From positions 35,345,295 through 35,409,294 of the forward strand of contig OU015524.1 of assembly GCA_907165065.1 (NCBI GenBank): 64,000 nucleotides of DNA, in the 5' to 3' direction. Shown piece by piece: positions 60,891 to 64,000 of the stretch (position 1 is the stretch's first letter; each line of letters begins with the position of its first letter). Source of the stretch: Caprimulgus europaeus. Taxonomy: Eukaryota > Chordata > Aves > Caprimulgiformes > Caprimulgidae. The position numbers and the translations under genes are program-made. The notes beneath the pieces are model-generated. The model worked only from the letters and a program-made list of their open reading frames with translations. It was not told the origin of the DNA and made no database searches.

Positions 60891-63800
60891 CTGAAGGGAG
60901 AAAGAATTGCAGACAAGTTACAGAGCCATTGAATCAGTACACCCAAATGTGGAGTGAGAGTCAGAAATTCTCTCAGCAGGTTGCTGGAATGCGACTTGAC
61001 TTTGCAGAAAATAGGTCAGCTTTAACAGATCTGCGCCATCTGGAGTTTTAAATGCACTAGAAAGGTGCTGTGATATGTTTCAAGATGAAAACTGAATAAC
61101 TTTGTGAACTGTTAAGCTTTTAATTTGTGTTAAAAATATGTGATTTTTTTTTTTGTAAAGGAAACTGCATAATTTGACAGTATATTTTTTTAAAGGATAA
61201 TTCAGTGTTTTCAATATAGCACCTTTTATTTCAATTGTTATGTGTGTCCACCTTTACGGAAACAAAGGTAAGAAGTGGTAGTGCAGTTTGGGGTAAAAGT
61301 TCCTTAAAACAGTATTTTAAAAAATCAGGTGTGTGTAGGGGCAAAGAGATGCATTTTAATTTATCTAGAAGAAAATGTATTAAAAAAAAAATCAATCTCA
61401 AGGAATATAATCATAAAATCATAAGGAAAGTAAGAAGAAATCAGAGACTGCTTTCCTGTTGTGGCTTTGGTTAACAACCCTTTGGCTGGTACTGCAGCAA
61501 CTGGTGCCAGTACAAATACCTACAATCTCCCAATTGCTCCTTGTCACAATTCTAGATGGTCAGTAGTCAGAGCTACAGTGTTGTCTTTGCATTCACTGCT
61601 TTGTACAATGCCTTTTGTGCTCCCTGTCTTAGGGCTTTTTTGACATTTTTACATGTTCAGAGATTCTCTCTAGGACTGAATTGCTCCTGTTAACCCTGCA
61701 CAACATTTGTCACTAGCTTTCTATTTGTGGAGCAGTGATGTAACAGGACTGCAGATGGCAGCCCATCACACCAAAACGACTTGAGGAAAAAGTCAGAACA
61801 TTAGAGAGTCACAGGTTTACCAGCATAATGAATATATAACATAAAAATGGAGGGGAAATCAGAGCTGGAGTGAAATAAAGTAGGATACATCTCTCCACCT
61901 CCCCCATAACATGTAATTAATATACTGACTCCACATACCAACCATTGGTTTATCTAAAACCTGTTTACTGATTTATATTGTTGCAAGAGTTGTGATACGT
62001 AGATTTGCAAAGCTACCTAGGAGTATCAATGTCTCCCTTTCCTTCTGCTTGTTCTCCTGTCTTTTTGTATTTACTCCACCCTGTCTTGGTTCATGAGGCT
62101 GTCTTTTCTCTTGTCCTGCTTTGCCTTTCCTACTCTACCCTTTGTTATCCTCCACTTAACTTGTTGTCAACTTCTGTCATTTCCACTACCCCTCTCTCTG
62201 ACTACCTACATTGTTTCTATCCTGGATTTTCTCTAGCATGGTGGGATTCCTAGCAAGGATCATACTGGTCAGTCATACACTCAATACATTCTAGAGACAC
62301 TGATCACGTAATGTGACATAAATACTTGCTGACATATGCCACATCTCAAGGACATATACATAGGACGTATACAAGTGCACATTAAGTGGGAAACATTAGA
62401 GTCTTTTCCACAAACCTAGTAAACCACAGCTCAGTGCAGTCGTGCTGAGGATACTGAGCAGACTGTCCTGATGTAACAACGCAGTAAGAAATGTGACCAT
62501 TTTCATTGTGCTCTCGAGTCCTCTTAATAGAGCTTGCAGAAGCTCATCAGAGTCCTTTAAAGTGCAGATCTTTGCTAATTTAGAAAACAAACAGTGCCAA
62601 GAAAGGGAAAAGTGCCCCCCAATACATAGATACTTTTTAAATAAAGAAAAGGCACCATTTATTTGACATGTAGTATATATGTTCATATATATGTGTGTAC
62701 ATAGACAATATGTACACACATACATACATATTTTTTGCTCACCCTCTCTTTCTCATACACTATGTTGTAGTTTTAACTAGCTAAAACCAAAATATCTATC
62801 ACTCATGGCAAGTTCTACTTCACAAAATATTCTGCTTCAAAACAGCTGGGTGGAACCTGGGTTGTAATTCTGATACATGTACTTAGTTCTGCAGAAGTTG
62901 ATCACATACAGGTGACAAATATTATATTGAAGTACGTGGCCCTGCCACAGGACAGGAGGTAGTGTTGTGTTCCTCATACAGACTGCAGCAGGATTGTGAC
63001 TTGGAAGTCTTTGATGTCCTAAACAAGTGGCAACTGTATCTGTCAGGGAAGATGCCTCTGATCAGGACAGTCACACAGCTGAGTCTTCTGGGGTTTCTTA
63101 TGCATTTGCTTGCCACTGTATCTGATTCAGTTATAGGATGGGAGCAAGAGACATGAGCTCTCAGGCCTCTGTCCCTAAGACAGTGGACTCAGCTGTGGAT
63201 TCAAAACTGTCCACAATTTTATTGTATTTATGCACTACTGCTTTCAACTTGCAAAGTGCTTCTTTCCCACTCCGCATTTTATCTATCACATTGGTTACTC
63301 AGTCATCTTTCTGGGCTTTTCATTGTGTTTGGTAGTTACAATCTCTGTGACCTTTCAATTAAACATCAACCCTGAGTACTGTTTAATTTAAATCATCTGG
63401 ATATAAAGAAATAAGACATTTTACAATTCTGTGTAGAGCTAGAAGGTCACTTAGATGCTAAATAGAAATGAACTCATTAACTTGATTTCTGTAGTTCTGT
63501 AGAAATGTATAAAGTGCAGTGTGTGCAAGAAATGCAGATCACCCTCCTATAGTGTGCTGCCCTGTGTTGATCCATCACCTTTACTTTAAAAACTAACTCC
63601 TTGTACAGGAAAAGCACTTTGGTAGAGTGTAGTGGTAACTTGTAGGCCATGTCTATAAAGCATGGGAAGTTACCGGTTCCTTCTGATACGTCTTCCACTT
63701 TTCTTCTCTAAACCTGTAACAAAATATGCTGAACCTGTACGGGGTGGCTGATTTTGAGGAAGATGCCGAGATCTGTAAGTGTTCCTCTCCCACAAGTCTT

Positions 63801-64000
63801 AACAGTGAGTTGGGCCAGACCTGTAAAGAACCCTGATATTCCTGAAGTACGACTGAGATGCTTCGTACAATCCTTCACACCTTGTTTGGCAGCCATTCCT
63901 TCTAGCCTGAAGGCTACATGCCTGTGTACTCTCTGGTCATACTGTGCTGTACATAGTCTCTGTTGAGCGAGAACAACTTGCATGCTCTCCATTTCCTCCA
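60891..64000 (-). other. LTBP1: LTBP1 intron running off the right edge
   Basis: No further LTBP1 exon was found here. A TG/TA-rich patch with inverted TATGTACACACATA-like arms lies at about 62665-62730. Other sequence is unremarkable. Short open frames such as the one near 63708-63992 match nothing that I recognise. Confidence 0.65.

Noticed and set aside
63708-63992. 94-codon minus-strand open frame as a possible upstream LTBP1 exon
   Set aside because: It lacks the cysteine pattern of TB or EGF domains and does not resemble the expected linker (LCNIPVTGRRQPYG-like). No suitable splice sites were found.

Overview
This window is nuclear DNA from a bird. It is AT-rich, intron-rich and free of long open frames. 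It carries several CR1 LINE tails with the avian 3' consensus, three pieces of avian ERV-type LTRs plus one further LTR-like block, and short exons that match two vertebrate genes. The species cannot be named. The mix of LTRs suggests a non-galliform bird, but that is only an impression.

Two host genes lie on the minus strand, head to tail, in the LTBP1-RASGRP3 order known from other vertebrates. RASGRP3 (RAS guanyl-releasing protein 3) fills the low-coordinate side. Eight coding exons between 10568 and 965 encode about the first 361 of roughly 690 residues: the REM domain and most of the CDC25 catalytic domain. The rest lies off the left edge. A CpG island at about 30.9-31.5 kb is its likely promoter, about 20 kb upstream of the start codon. 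LTBP1 (latent TGF-beta binding protein 1) enters from the right edge. Only its last two coding exons (60741-60890 and 59006-59175), its 3' UTR and a poly(A) signal at 58170-58175 are inside the window.

The layout in order is: 1-10.6 kb, RASGRP3 coding exons and introns (with one LTR and one CR1); 10.6-30.9 kb, RASGRP3 5' leader introns (CR1 copies at 12.6 and 15.5 kb, an LTR piece at 18.1 kb); 30.9-31.5 kb, CpG island; 31.5-58.1 kb, intergenic DNA with microsatellites and old repeat relics but no recognisable gene; 58.1-64 kb, the LTBP1 3' end, whose last intron holds two LTR pieces.

I found no new system. The observation most worth checking is the second coding exon of RASGRP3 (about 8893-9001). 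It has diverged strongly and lacks a GT donor where its relatives would be spliced. All other RASGRP3 exons are well conserved, with canonical splice sites.
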